The notes below the pieces were generated by a model. It saw only the letters and a program-made list of their open reading frames with translations. It did not search any database and was not told the DNA's origin. Below, piece by piece: positions 40,223 to 49,337 of a stretch of DNA of 64,000 nucleotides. Where the stretch lies: NCBI RefSeq assembly GCF_006540085.1, contig NZ_BJOG01000004.1, forward strand, positions 434,001 to 498,000, read 5' to 3'. The number at the start of each line of letters is the position of its first letter. Position 1 is the stretch's first letter. The position numbers and the translations under genes were made by a program. Source of the stretch: Microbacterium oxydans (lineage in GTDB: Bacteria; Actinomycetota; Actinomycetes; Actinomycetales; Microbacteriaceae).

Positions 40223-41074
40223 TCAGCGCACCTGGCGCGCCGTGAACTGCAGCCGCGGGTTCGCGTAGAACTCCTGGGCCTCGACGAGCTGCAGCTCGCG
40301 CTCTCCGGACTCGAGCGTCGCCTTGAGCAGGTCGTACACGCTGGACGCCGTGCGCTCGAGCGCGACCTTGGCGCTGCCGGTCTCGACGTAGTGCGCAGTG
40401 AAGAGCGCGGCGGTCACGTCCCCGGAACCATTCGCCTTCATGGGCAGGTGCGGGGTCTGCACGAGCCAGGCACCCTTCTCATCGGCGGCGAGCATCTCGA
40501 TCGTCCCCTCTTCGCGATCGGGGCGCTCGACACTGGTGACGAGCACGGTGCGCGGACCCATCGCGTGCGCGAGATCGACCGACGCGAGAGTGGACTCCAG
40601 CGTGTCAGGCTCGGTGTCGGTGAGGAAGCCGAGCTCGAACTGGTTCGGGGTGATGATGTCGGCGACGGGAACCACGCGCTCACGCAGCAGCACCGGGATC
40701 GCGGGGGCGACGAAACATCCCGACTTCGCGTTGCCCATGACCGGGTCGCAGGCGTACACCGCGCTCGGGTTCGACGCCTTCACTCGTGCGACGGCGTCGA
40801 TGATCACGTCTCCGATGCCCTCTCCGCCCTGGTAGCCGCTGAGAACGGCGTCGATCTGGCCGAAGACACCGCGTTCCTCGATGCCGGTGATGACCTCGCG
40901 GACGTCACCCGGGGCGATCAGGGGACCGCGCCAGGCGCCGTAGCCGGTGTGGTTGGAGAAGTTCACGGTGTAGACGGGCAGTACCTCGACACCGATGCGC
41001 TGCAGCGGGAACACGGCGGCCGAGTTCCCCACATGCCCGTAGGCCACGGCTGACTGGATGGAGAGGATCTTCAT
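40223..41074 (-). CDS. pdxY: pyridoxal kinase
   Basis: This 283-residue ribokinase-fold enzyme phosphorylates pyridoxal with ATP in the B6 salvage pathway. It begins MKILSIQSAVAYGHVGNSAA, the PdxY N-terminus, and has TPNQFELGFLT and the anion-hole GSGDVTAALF with the catalytic Asp. The gene lies 46 bases downstream of pdxR on the same strand, and with pdxST it makes a B6 locus. Confidence 0.92.
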   Translation of the reverse strand: MKILSIQSAVAYGHVGNSAAVFPLQRIGVEVLPVYTVNFSNHTGYGAWRGPLIAPGDVREVITGIEERGVFGQIDAVLSGYQGGEGIGDVIIDAVARVKASNPSAVYACDPVMGNAKSGCFVAPAIPVLLRERVVPVADIITPNQFELGFLTDTEPDTLESTLASVDLAHAMGPRTVLVTSVERPDREEGTIEMLAADEKGAWLVQTPHLPMKANGSGDVTAALFTAHYVETGSAKVALERTASSVYDLLKATLESGERELQLVEAQEFYANPRLQFTARQVR

Positions 41075-41120
41075 TCTCCGACTCTTTCGTTCAGGGCGGG
41101 CCGGTGCCCGCGAGGTGTGG

Positions 41121-42428
41121 TCATCGCCCGGCGGCGACGAGGTCTGCGACCAGCGACTCTGCTTCATCGTCGGACAGGTCATGCACGGTGAGACGCAGAT
41201 GATGAGAGGGCTCCGCCTTCTCATCGAGCGCGAAGTCGTCGCCGGTGCGGGCGAGCCATCCGCGGCGCATGAGGCGGTCGGCGATGGTCCGAGCCGGCTG
41301 GGAGAACTCGACCCACAGGCTCATGCCGTCGGACACCGTGGCCTCGATACCGCTCGCTCGGAGTCGTTCGGCGAAGGCGGCGTTGCGCTGCGCGTAGTGC
41401 TCCGCAGCCGCTGCCACCTCCGACATCGCCGTCTCGTCGGTCAGCTGTGTAAGGGCGAGACGCTGCAGCAGGTGGCTCACCCATGTCGTTCCGGGGCTCA
41501 GCCGCATCGCGAGGCGCTCGGCGGTCTCCGCGTCCGTCGCTGCGATCGCGAGGCACATGTCCGGACCAAGGAACTTCGAGACAGAGCGTACGAGGGCGAA
41601 CCGGCGATGCTCGGGGCCGATGAGCGACTCGTAGGGTCGCTGCGAGAGCATCGAGAAGTGGTCGTCCTCGATGATCAGCACATACGGGTGGTCGGCGAGC
41701 ACGGCACGGAGTTCGGCGGCCCGGGAAGCGGTGAGGCTCGCGCCGGTCGGATTCTGCGCCCGCGGCGTGCAGATGATGGCACGGACGCCCGCCTCCAGCG
41801 CGGTTCGCAGACCGTCGACGGTCATGCCCTCGGCGTCGACGGGGACGGGAACCGCGCGATAGCCGCCCAGCCGCACCGTGTGGATGCTCGCGAGGAAACA
41901 GGGATCCTCCAGGGCGACGGCGTCATCGCGCATCAGCGCCTGGGCGAGCAGCCGCTCGACGGCGTCGACCGCTCCACTGGTCACGGTGATACGGAAGTCG
42001 ACGCCGTCGAGGTCGCGCGAGATCCAGCGCGTCGACCACTCCTCGAGTCCACGATCGATCACGGGCTCGCCGTAGAGCACAGGGCGGGAGGCGATGGTCA
42101 TCAGGGCCGGTGCAGGATCGGGGATCAGGCGGGGGTCGGGGTTCCCTGTGCCGATGTCGCGGAGGACGGTGTCGGGGGCATAGCCTTCCTGCGCCACTGC
42201 CTCCAAGCCGGCGACGATGGTCCCTGCTCGTCCGCGAGACAGCACGAGCCCCGCCTGAGCGAGCTGTCGATACGCGGCGACGGCGGTGTTCCGGTTGACA
42301 CCGAGCGTGGCGGCGAGCTCCCGCACCGGGGGGAGGACGCTGCCGGGGCGGAGGATTCCGCGGTCGCGCAGGGAGCGCACGCTGTCGGCGATGTCCGCTG
42401 CGGTGGTGCCTGTGATCTGGTCGCTCAT
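41121..42428 (-). CDS. pdxR: MocR-type PLP-dependent regulator
   Basis: This 435-residue protein has an N-terminal GntR winged helix (IADSVRSLRDRGILRPGSVL, PPVRELAATLGVNRNTAVAA) fused to a class I aminotransferase-like domain with AQNPTGASL and the candidate PLP-lysine in VRSVSKFLGPDMCL. MocR/PdxR proteins sense PLP and activate pdxST. It is divergent from pdxS, and an 18-base palindrome lies between them. GAGGAGGA precedes the ATG. Confidence 0.92.
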   Translation of the reverse strand: MSDQITGTTAADIADSVRSLRDRGILRPGSVLPPVRELAATLGVNRNTAVAAYRQLAQAGLVLSRGRAGTIVAGLEAVAQEGYAPDTVLRDIGTGNPDPRLIPDPAPALMTIASRPVLYGEPVIDRGLEEWSTRWISRDLDGVDFRITVTSGAVDAVERLLAQALMRDDAVALEDPCFLASIHTVRLGGYRAVPVPVDAEGMTVDGLRTALEAGVRAIICTPRAQNPTGASLTASRAAELRAVLADHPYVLIIEDDHFSMLSQRPYESLIGPEHRRFALVRSVSKFLGPDMCLAIAATDAETAERLAMRLSPGTTWVSHLLQRLALTQLTDETAMSEVAAAAEHYAQRNAAFAERLRASGIEATVSDGMSLWVEFSQPARTIADRLMRRGWLARTGDDFALDEKAEPSHHLRLTVHDLSDDEAESLVADLVAAGR

Positions 42429-42454
42429 GGTCCTCCTCAGCGATTCTAGGTCGA

Positions 42455-42487
42455 ATCGGACAGTGCTATGTTTGATCTAGATCAAAC
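42455..42487 (+). promoter_or_regulatory. pdxS promoter and PdxR operator palindrome
   Basis: GTTTGATCTAGATCAAAC (42470-42487) is an 18-base perfect palindrome between divergent pdxR and pdxS. A TATGTT at 42468-42473 overlaps its left edge, with TTCTAG 17 bases upstream as a weak -35. A dyad over the -10 suits PdxR control; the direction of control is inferred. Confidence 0.62.
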
Positions 42488-42517
42488 CCGACTTCGGTGC
42501 ATCCGACAGGAGTTCCC

Positions 42518-43411
42518 ATGGCAGACCAGACAACCACCGGATCGCCGCGCGTCAAGCGCGGTCTCGCCGAGATGCTGAAGGGCGGCGTCATCATGGACGT
42601 CGTCACGGCTGATCAGGCGAAGATCGCCGAAGACGCCGGAGCCGTCGCCGTCATGGCGCTCGAGCGCGTCCCGGCCGACATCCGCGCGCAGGGTGGTGTC
42701 TCCCGCATGAGCGACCCCGACATGATCGACAGCATCATCGATGCGGTGTCCATCCCCGTGATGGCCAAGGCGCGCATCGGTCACTTCGTCGAGGCGCAGG
42801 TGCTGCAGGAACTCGGCGTGGACTACATCGACGAGTCGGAGGTCCTCTCGCCTGCCGATTACGTGAACCACATCGACAAGTACGGCTTCACGGTCCCGTT
42901 CGTCTGCGGCGCGACCAATCTCGGTGAGGCGCTCCGCCGCATCAACGAGGGCGCAGCCATGATCCGGTCCAAGGGTGAGGCGGGAACCGGCGACGTCTCC
43001 GAGGCGATGAAGCACATCCGCAAGATCCGCGGCGAGATCGCGGCTCTCACGTCCCTGCCCAAGGACGAGCTGTTCGTGGCGGCCAAGGAACTGCAGGCAC
43101 CGTACGAGCTGGTCGCCGAGATCGCCGAGACCGGCAAGCTTCCCGTCGTGCTGTTCGTGGCCGGTGGTGTCGCGACGCCTGCGGACGCAGCCATGATGAT
43201 GCAGCTCGGCGCCGACGGCGTGTTCGTCGGATCGGGGATCTTCAAGTCGGGCAACCCTGCGGAGCGGGCGAAGGCGATCGTCAAGGCGACGACCTTCTTC
43301 GATGACCCGAAGGTCATCGCCGAGGTCTCGCGTGGATTGGGTGAGGCCATGGTGGGCATCAACGTCAGCGACCTTCCCGCGCCGCACCGTCTCGCCGAGC
43401 GTGGCTGGTAA
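42518..43411 (+). CDS. pdxS: pyridoxal 5'-phosphate synthase lyase subunit
   Basis: This 297-residue (beta/alpha)8 enzyme makes PLP from ribose 5-phosphate, glyceraldehyde 3-phosphate and ammonia. The conserved [20 protein letters not shown] holds the catalytic Asp and Lys; [20 protein letters not shown] and [16 protein letters not shown] are diagnostic. ATG 42518 has CAGGAG upstream. It is co-transcribed with pdxT (11-base overlap). Confidence 0.97.
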   Translation: MADQTTTGSPRVKRGLAEMLKGGVIMDVVTADQAKIAEDAGAVAVMALERVPADIRAQGGVSRMSDPDMIDSIIDAVSIPVMAKARIGHFVEAQVLQELGVDYIDESEVLSPADYVNHIDKYGFTVPFVCGATNLGEALRRINEGAAMIRSKGEAGTGDVSEAMKHIRKIRGEIAALTSLPKDELFVAAKELQAPYELVAEIAETGKLPVVLFVAGGVATPADAAMMMQLGADGVFVGSGIFKSGNPAERAKAIVKATTFFDDPKVIAEVSRGLGEAMVGINVSDLPAPHRLAERGW

Positions 43412-44012
43412 CACCAGGGTCGGTGTGCTCGCGCTGCAGGGCGACGTGCGCGAGCACGCCGCCCTGCTCTCGAGTCTCGGTGCCGACGTGGCGTTGGTGC
43501 GACGCCCCGACGACCTCGCATCGGTCGACGGGCTCGTCATCCCGGGCGGCGAGTCTAGCGTGATCGACAAGCTGTCGCGCGTCTTCGGGATGCAGCAGCC
43601 CATCCGCGAGGCCATCGCGGCAGGCATGCCGGTCCTCGGCACGTGCGCGGGACTGATCATGCTCGCCGACGAGATCGTCGACGCCATCGAGGGACAGGAG
43701 TCGTTCGGAGGGCTGGATGTGGTCGTGCGCCGGAACGCCTTCGGCCGTCAGGTCGAATCCTTCGAAGCGCGACTCGACGTTCCCGCACTCGGCGCGGATC
43801 CGGTGTCCGCCGCGTTCATCCGCGGACCGGTTGTCGAGTCGGTCGGTCCGAGGGCCGACGTGCTGGCATCCCTGCCCGATGGACGCGTGGTCGCCGTGGA
43901 GCAGGGCGACCTGCTCGGTCTGAGCTTCCACCCGGAGATCACGGGAGAGACGAGGTTCCACGAGCGCTTTCTCGCTCGCGCAGACGCACGTCGCCGCGCT
44001 GCGGCGCGGTAG
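43401..44012 (+). CDS. pdxT: pyridoxal 5'-phosphate synthase glutaminase subunit
   Basis: This 203-residue class I glutaminase supplies ammonia to PdxS. The motifs are [13 protein letters not shown] at the start, IPGGESSVI, the nucleophile in [10 protein letters not shown] (C82), and [10 protein letters not shown] with His177 and Glu179. GTG 43401 lies within pdxS, giving an 11-base overlap and translational coupling. Confidence 0.95.
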   Translation: MAGNTRVGVLALQGDVREHAALLSSLGADVALVRRPDDLASVDGLVIPGGESSVIDKLSRVFGMQQPIREAIAAGMPVLGTCAGLIMLADEIVDAIEGQESFGGLDVVVRRNAFGRQVESFEARLDVPALGADPVSAAFIRGPVVESVGPRADVLASLPDGRVVAVEQGDLLGLSFHPEITGETRFHERFLARADARRRAAAR

Positions 44013-44021
44013 GTCGTCGGC

Positions 44022-44945
44022 TCAGATCAGGCCCGAGAGCCACCGCAGAGCCGGCATCGCCTGCGCGCGCTGGAACTCCCGCAGGCCGGGGAGCTGCGGG
44101 ATATCGGGTTGCGCCTGCTGGAACCAGAGGAACGATGCGAAGGCGGAGATCACGGCGAGCAGCTCAGCTTGAGGTGGTGCGCCGTGCTCTTCGAACACAG
44201 CCCACGCCTCCTCGCAGGCGGGGCCTCCGGATGCCTCGATGCTGGGGAGCAGACAGGGGAGGTCGATCCACGCGGCGCCCCTGCGCGCGTGCGGCCAGTC
44301 CAGCAGGTGTGCCCGTCCTGCGCTGATCAGGATGTTGTCTGCGCGCACATCGTCGTGCACGATGACGTCGCCGTGTACCGCGCAGCGGAAGCTCTCCTCG
44401 AGGCGCAGCAACGCCGGCATCCGCGCGGGGAGGCCATGGGGGAGCGCCTCGCGCATCCCCCGATCCGCAGCGATCTCCGTCCACCTGGTGAAACCGGGGA
44501 TCATGACAGCCTCTGCTCGAGGCATATCCGAAGGCGCAGGGGTGGTCGACAGCACGCGCAGGGCCTTGGCTACGGCGTGCAGGTCCGCCGTCGTCCACGG
44601 CTGGCCCGGGTGGCGGCCGTCGATCGCCTCGATCACGAGCGCCGTACCCGTCGGGTCGTCGATGGCTCCGAGGAGTCGTGGGGCGATGGCGGTCGGCAGA
44701 TGCGAGAGCGTGCGCATCTCCTCGCGGAGGAAGTGCAGCGAGTCCGCGTGCCAATCCGCACCGCAGGCCTTGACGAATGCGCGCCCCGTCGTGGTCGTGA
44801 CGACGCCCGCGTAGGAGGCGCTGAAGCCGCCATGGGCTGGCGCCTCCTGCACGAGATCACCCCCGATCGCGGAGATGATCCGAGATCGAAGTGGCATCGG
44901 GAGCGTATGCCAGTCGGGCCGGAGCCGATCTGCTCCCGTCGTCAT
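44022..44945 (-). CDS. aminoglycoside-phosphotransferase-fold kinase
   Basis: This 307-residue APH/choline-kinase-fold protein has the catalytic loop HDDVRADNIL and the metal-binding Asp in AHLLDWPHA. The ATP lobe is less conserved, and there is no signal peptide. The fold covers small-molecule kinases and antibiotic phosphotransferases; nothing nearby indicates a resistance locus, so the substrate is open. Its ATG overlaps the esterase stop (ATGA), and the genes form a leftward pair. Confidence 0.78.
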   Translation of the reverse strand: MTTGADRLRPDWHTLPMPLRSRIISAIGGDLVQEAPAHGGFSASYAGVVTTTTGRAFVKACGADWHADSLHFLREEMRTLSHLPTAIAPRLLGAIDDPTGTALVIEAIDGRHPGQPWTTADLHAVAKALRVLSTTPAPSDMPRAEAVMIPGFTRWTEIAADRGMREALPHGLPARMPALLRLEESFRCAVHGDVIVHDDVRADNILISAGRAHLLDWPHARRGAAWIDLPCLLPSIEASGGPACEEAWAVFEEHGAPPQAELLAVISAFASFLWFQQAQPDIPQLPGLREFQRAQAMPALRWLSGLI

Positions 44946-45664
44946 CGTGCTGTCTTCTCGACGCCGGGTCCGTCGCGTTCGACTCCGCGCCGATGGGAGA
45001 GCATCCACTCATAGAGTTCGGGGTTCTCGTACGTCTCGGTCCATGAGTCGTGACCGACGCCCGCGTACCGGGTGAAACGCACGTCAGCGTCGAGGGCCTG
45101 CAGCTCGTCGACGATCTGCTCTGTCGCGGCGATCGGCACGACGTCGTCCGCGTCGCCGTGGAACGCCCAGGAGGGGATCGCGCGGATCGGAGCGGCGCTC
45201 TGCATCCACAGGCCACCGCAGATCGGTGCGATGGCCGCGAATCGATCGGGGTAGCGCACCGCGAGCGACCAGGTGCCGAAACCGCCCATGCTGAGTCCTG
45301 TCACCGAAACGCGCTCCTCGTCGACCCTGTGTGTGGAGCTCACCTCATCGATCAGTGCGGCCAGCGTCGAGAGCTCGGCGACCCATTGACTCGCCGCGGC
45401 GCACTGGGGTGTGACGAGGATGAAGGGGAACTCCTGCCCGTCGTCCGCCAGTCTGGGCGGACCGTGGACGGCGGCGAGATCGAGGTCGGAACCCCGTTCG
45501 CCTGCACCGTGCAGGAAGAGCACGAGCGGCCAGAGCCGGTGCGGATCATCGTCGTAGCCATCAGGGAGGTGGAGCAGGTACCGCAGGGTGTCGGCGGGCG
45601 CCGGTGCGCCGTCAGGAACCCCTGCCGAGCGGAGGGCGGGAGAGATGTGTCGTGATCTGCGCAT
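44942..45664 (-). CDS. prolyl-oligopeptidase-type esterase
   Basis: This 240-residue hydrolase has [13 protein letters not shown], the nucleophile elbow [10 protein letters not shown], the acid in [10 protein letters not shown] and His in GVGHDSW, a complete triad like LpqC/PHB-depolymerase esterases. There is no clear signal peptide. ATG 45664 was chosen; a GTG six codons upstream is possible. It is the first gene of the pair with the kinase-like protein and divergent from yebC. Confidence 0.82.
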   Translation of the reverse strand: MRRSRHISPALRSAGVPDGAPAPADTLRYLLHLPDGYDDDPHRLWPLVLFLHGAGERGSDLDLAAVHGPPRLADDGQEFPFILVTPQCAAASQWVAELSTLAALIDEVSSTHRVDEERVSVTGLSMGGFGTWSLAVRYPDRFAAIAPICGGLWMQSAAPIRAIPSWAFHGDADDVVPIAATEQIVDELQALDADVRFTRYAGVGHDSWTETYENPELYEWMLSHRRGVERDGPGVEKTAR

Positions 45665-45750
45665 GCTCCCATCCTGCGCCACCCGAGGCGTTCGTTAGAA
45701 TGGACGATGCGCTGAGCGCGAGCTCATGCGGATACGACGAGCGGAGACTT

Positions 45751-46512
45751 ATGTCCGGGCATTCCAAGTGGGCGACCACGAAGCACAAGAAGGCCATCAT
45801 CGACTCCAGGCGCGCGAAGTCCTGGGCCAAGCTCATCAAGAACATCGAGGTCGCCGCCAAGCTCGGCGGACCGGACCTGGCGGGCAACCCCACCCTCTTC
45901 GACGCGGTGCAGAAGGCCAAGAAGACCTCGGTCCCCAAGGACAACATCGACCGCGCGGTGAAGCGCGGTGCCGGTATCGGCGGCGAGGCCGTCGAGTACC
46001 TCTCGATCATGTACGAGGGATACGGCCCCAACGGCGTCGCGCTCATGATCGAGTGTCTGACCGACAACAAGAACCGGGCGGCCGCTGAGGTTCGCACGGC
46101 TCTCAGCCGCAACGGCGGCACGCTCGCAGACCCCGGCAGCGTGGCCTACAACTTCAGCCGCAAGGGCGTCATCGTCGTCGGCTCCGAGGGCACCACCGAG
46201 GATGACGTGATGATGGCGGCGCTCGAGGCCGGCGCGGAGGAGATCGAACCGCACGCCGAGGGCTTCGAGGTGATCACGGAGGCGACCGACCTGGTGGCTG
46301 TGCGCAGCGCGCTCCAGGAGGCCGGCATCGACTACGAGTCCGCCGACGTCGAGTTCGTCCCGAACCTCAAGGTCGAGATCGACGCCGACACCGCGCGCAA
46401 GATCTTCCGCCTGATCGATGCCCTGGAAGACAGTGAAGACGTGCAGAACGTGTTCACAAACTTCGATCTGAGTCCCGAGGTCCAGGCGGAGCTGGAGAAC
46501 GACGACGCCTAG
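45751..46512 (+). CDS. yebC: YebC/PmpR-family regulator
   Basis: This 253-residue protein starts [20 protein letters not shown], the universal YebC N-terminus, followed by [15 protein letters not shown] and [13 protein letters not shown]. The family binds DNA and affects translation of proline-rich motifs; both roles are reported in different bacteria. The position upstream of ruvC is the usual bacterial order. Confidence 0.95.
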   Translation: MSGHSKWATTKHKKAIIDSRRAKSWAKLIKNIEVAAKLGGPDLAGNPTLFDAVQKAKKTSVPKDNIDRAVKRGAGIGGEAVEYLSIMYEGYGPNGVALMIECLTDNKNRAAAEVRTALSRNGGTLADPGSVAYNFSRKGVIVVGSEGTTEDDVMMAALEAGAEEIEPHAEGFEVITEATDLVAVRSALQEAGIDYESADVEFVPNLKVEIDADTARKIFRLIDALEDSEDVQNVFTNFDLSPEVQAELENDDA

Positions 46513-46557
46513 GCGCGCCGGGCGACCGGTGTCGGATCGGCGGCCTAGCCTGGGGGA

Positions 46558-47142
46558 GTGACCTCCTCTCTGCGCGTGCTCGGCATCGACCCCGGTCTCA
46601 CCCGCTGCGGTGTGGGGGTCGTGGATGTCGACGGATCGCGCCGCGGAAAGCTCGTGCACGTCGGGGTGATCCGTTCCTCGCCGGAAGCGGAGATCGGGGA
46701 GCGTCTCTCGATCGTGGCCGCCGGGATCCGCGCCGTGATCGCCGAGCATCGACCTGATGCCGTCGCCGTCGAGCGGGTCTTCGCGCAGCAGAACACGCAC
46801 TCGGTGATGGGCACCGCACAGGCCAGTGGCGTCGCGTTGCTGATCGCCTCCGAGTCGGGGCTCCCCGCCGCCACGCACACACCCAGTGAGGTCAAGGCCG
46901 CCGTCACCGGATATGGTGCTGCCGACAAACGGCAGGTGCAGACGATGATCGCCCGCATCCTGCGCCTCGACGCACTGCCGCAACCGGCCGATGCCGCCGA
47001 CGCACTGGCCATCGCCCTCTGCCACGCCTGGCGACGCGGGGGAGCAGCGGCGACCGCCCCCGGGGCTCTGACTCCCGCTCAGCGTGCCTGGGCCGAGGCC
47101 GAGAAGCGTGTCGGTCGAACATACCTACGAGCGACGCCGTAG
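46558..47142 (+). CDS. ruvC: crossover junction endodeoxyribonuclease RuvC
   Basis: This 194-residue Holliday junction resolvase has acidic catalytic residues in VLGIDPGLTRCG, AVERVFAQQNTHSVMGTAQ and the late DAADALAIALCH. The start is GTG with a G-rich ribosome site. It is the first gene of ruvCAB. Confidence 0.95.
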   Translation: MTSSLRVLGIDPGLTRCGVGVVDVDGSRRGKLVHVGVIRSSPEAEIGERLSIVAAGIRAVIAEHRPDAVAVERVFAQQNTHSVMGTAQASGVALLIASESGLPAATHTPSEVKAAVTGYGAADKRQVQTMIARILRLDALPQPADAADALAIALCHAWRRGGAAATAPGALTPAQRAWAEAEKRVGRTYLRATP

Positions 47143-47151
47143 GCTGAGGGG

Positions 47152-47772
47152 ATGATCTCCTCTCTGCACGGCGTCGTCCTGCATGCGGCATCCGATCAGG
47201 TCGTCATCGATGTGGGCGGGGTCGGATTCGCGGTCGCGGTGCCCGCCGATGTCGCCCACACCGCGACGGTGGGAGAGAAGCTGCTGCTGCACACCAGCCT
47301 CATCGTCCGTGAGGACTCGCTGTCGCTGTTCGGCTTCGCCGACCGCGGTGAGCTCGAGATCTTCGGATTGCTGATCAGCGTGACCGGCGTCGGTCCGAAG
47401 TCGGCACTCGGCGTGCTCTCGCACCTCACGAGCGATCAGATCGCCGAGGCCGTCACCGCGGAGGATGACGCCCCCTTCCGACGCGTTTCCGGCATCGGCC
47501 CCAAGACGGCGAAGCTCATCGTGCTGCAGCTCGCCGGCAAGGTGCAGGCGTTCGCGGCTCCGGCGAAGCCCGCCGCGGGCGGCGGCGCCGATGTCGTCAC
47601 GCAGGTGGCCGCGGCACTCGTGGGGCTCGGCTGGTCGGAGAAGGTCGCCGCAGACGCTGCCGCCCAGACGGCAGCGGATGCCACAGAGGCGGAGAGCGCG
47701 TCCGTCGCCTCTCTGCTTCGTCGTACGCTCGCCCTGCTCGGCCCGGCGCAGGGAGGCCAGGCGCGTGTCTGA
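47152..47772 (+). CDS. ruvA: Holliday junction helicase subunit RuvA
   Basis: This 206-residue protein has an N-terminal OB fold ([11 protein letters not shown]), two helix-hairpin-helix motifs ([13 protein letters not shown] and [13 protein letters not shown]) and a C-terminal helix bundle that binds RuvB. The gene lies ten bases after ruvC and overlaps ruvB by eight bases. Confidence 0.95.
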   Translation: MISSLHGVVLHAASDQVVIDVGGVGFAVAVPADVAHTATVGEKLLLHTSLIVREDSLSLFGFADRGELEIFGLLISVTGVGPKSALGVLSHLTSDQIAEAVTAEDDAPFRRVSGIGPKTAKLIVLQLAGKVQAFAAPAKPAAGGGADVVTQVAAALVGLGWSEKVAADAAAQTAADATEAESASVASLLRRTLALLGPAQGGQARV

Positions 47773-48790
47773 TCCCCTCGACGCCAGCGAGCCCTCCGAC
47801 GAGACCGAACTCGCCATCGAAGGCGCCCTGCGGCCGACGAGCCTCGGAGAGTTCGTGGGCCAGCAGAAGGTGCGCGGTCAGCTGCAGCTGCTCCTCGAGG
47901 CCGCCCGCATCCAGAGTCGTCCCGCCGATCACATCCTCTTGGCGGGACCTCCCGGCCTGGGGAAGACGACGCTCGCGATGATCGTCGCACACGAGAGCGA
48001 ACGTCCGCTCCGGCTGTCCAGCGGCCCGGCGATCCAGCACGCCGGTGATCTCGCGGCCCTGCTCTCGAGCCTGGTCCCCGGTGAAGTGCTCTTCATCGAC
48101 GAGATCCACCGCATGGCGCGCTCCGCCGAGGAGATGCTCTATCTCGCGATGGAGGACTACCGCATCGACATCATGGTGGGAAAGGGCGCGGGAGCGACGA
48201 GCATCCCGCTCGAGCTCTCGCCGTTCACCCTGGTCGGCGCGACGACTCGCTCCGGGCTGCTGCCCAACCCGCTCCGCGACCGCTTCGGGTTCACCGGTCA
48301 CCTCGAGTTCTACGAGGTGGGCGAGCTGGAGCAGGTGATCGCACGATCCGCGGCCGTGCTCGGCGTCGACCTCCCGACCGACTCGCTCGCCGAGATCGCC
48401 CGACGGTCCCGCGGCACCCCGCGCATCGCGAACCGCCTCCTTCGCCGGGTGCGCGATTATGCGCTGGTGCACACGGGGGGAGTTGCGACCATCCGCGAGG
48501 TCCGTGCGGCCCTGGATCTGTACGACGTCGATTCGATCGGTCTCGATCGCCTGGACCGTGCCGTGCTCGAAGCGCTCGTCCGACGGTTCCGCGGTGGCCC
48601 GGTCGGCCTCAGCACGCTCGCTGTCGCCGTCGGTGAGGAAGCCGAGACCGTGGAGAGCGTGGTCGAGCCGTACCTCGTGCGCATCGGGTTCCTCGGGCGC
48701 ACGCCCCGCGGCCGTGTGGCGATGCCGGAGGCGTACGCGCACCTGGGTGTCGCGCATCCGGACGGGATGCTTAAGTTGGATGACCTATAA
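47765..48790 (+). CDS. ruvB: Holliday junction helicase RuvB
   Basis: This 341-residue AAA+ ATPase has [12 protein letters not shown], Walker [14 protein letters not shown], Walker [11 protein letters not shown], sensor-1 [11 protein letters not shown], an arginine-finger region [17 protein letters not shown] and a winged helix at the C-terminus. The GTG start overlaps the ruvA stop. A TATAAT hexamer covers its TAA stop (48786-48791) and may serve the next operon. Confidence 0.95.
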   Translation: MSDPLDASEPSDETELAIEGALRPTSLGEFVGQQKVRGQLQLLLEAARIQSRPADHILLAGPPGLGKTTLAMIVAHESERPLRLSSGPAIQHAGDLAALLSSLVPGEVLFIDEIHRMARSAEEMLYLAMEDYRIDIMVGKGAGATSIPLELSPFTLVGATTRSGLLPNPLRDRFGFTGHLEFYEVGELEQVIARSAAVLGVDLPTDSLAEIARRSRGTPRIANRLLRRVRDYALVHTGGVATIREVRAALDLYDVDSIGLDRLDRAVLEALVRRFRGGPVGLSTLAVAVGEEAETVESVVEPYLVRIGFLGRTPRGRVAMPEAYAHLGVAHPDGMLKLDDL

Positions 48791-48862
48791 TCACTGAAGA
48801 CTTCCCGGATACCTTCGCGCGCCCAAAGGCTGGAGCGTGCACCTGAGAAAGGCGCTTCCCCC

Positions 48863-49282
48863 ATGCCCATGGAATTCCTGCTCTTCGGCCTCCTCGCCGT
48901 TCTCCTCGTCTTCATGATCTTCAACACGCGCAAGCGCACGAAGCAGATGAAGGCCGAGCAGGAGGAGAAGGCCACCAAGACCGTCCCGGGCGCCAAGGTG
49001 CTCCTGCAGGGCGGCATCTACGGGACGATCGTCGCGTACGACCCCGACGACCTCGACACCCCCGCGCTCGTCGAGATCGCTCCCGGCACCATCATCGACG
49101 TGCACAGCCAGGCCATCCTGCGCGTGGTCGAGCCCAAGGATGTCGTCGTCGACGCACCGTCGGACGACATCGTCGAGGAGCGTGTCGTCGAGGAGCGTGT
49201 CGTCGAGGAGCCGGTCGCCCCGGCTGTCGAGACCCCCGAGGAGACCCGCGCTCGCCTCGAGCGCGACGCCGACGACAAGTAA
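48863..49282 (+). CDS. yajC: preprotein translocase subunit YajC
   Basis: This 139-residue protein has one N-terminal helix (FLLFGLLAVLLVFMIF) and the RKRTKQMKAEQEE stretch typical of YajC, then a GAKVLLQGGIYGTIVAYD domain. The acidic tail carries three copies of VVEE(R/P), encoded by 15-base tandem repeats at 49171-49215. It joins SecD and SecF in the holotranslocon. Confidence 0.93.
   Translation: MPMEFLLFGLLAVLLVFMIFNTRKRTKQMKAEQEEKATKTVPGAKVLLQGGIYGTIVAYDPDDLDTPALVEIAPGTIIDVHSQAILRVVEPKDVVVDAPSDDIVEERVVEERVVEEPVAPAVETPEETRARLERDADDK
49171..49215 (+). repeat. three tandem 15-base repeats inside yajC
   Basis: The 15-base unit occurs twice exactly and once with small changes, in frame, giving five-residue repeats. 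Copy number may vary by slippage. Confidence 0.7.
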
Positions 49283-49337
49283 CGCCGAGGCCGACGCGGC
49301 CCCTCGGATCTCCGTCCTTCCAGAAAGCTGAACACAC

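Noticed and set aside
44022-44945. Antibiotic resistance phosphotransferase
   Set aside because: Only the general kinase fold is visible; context is housekeeping and no resistance-specific motif is seen.
49171-49215. Tandem repeats considered as a CRISPR remnant
   Set aside because: They are 15-base in-frame coding repeats in yajC without spacers. No CRISPR array was seen in the window.
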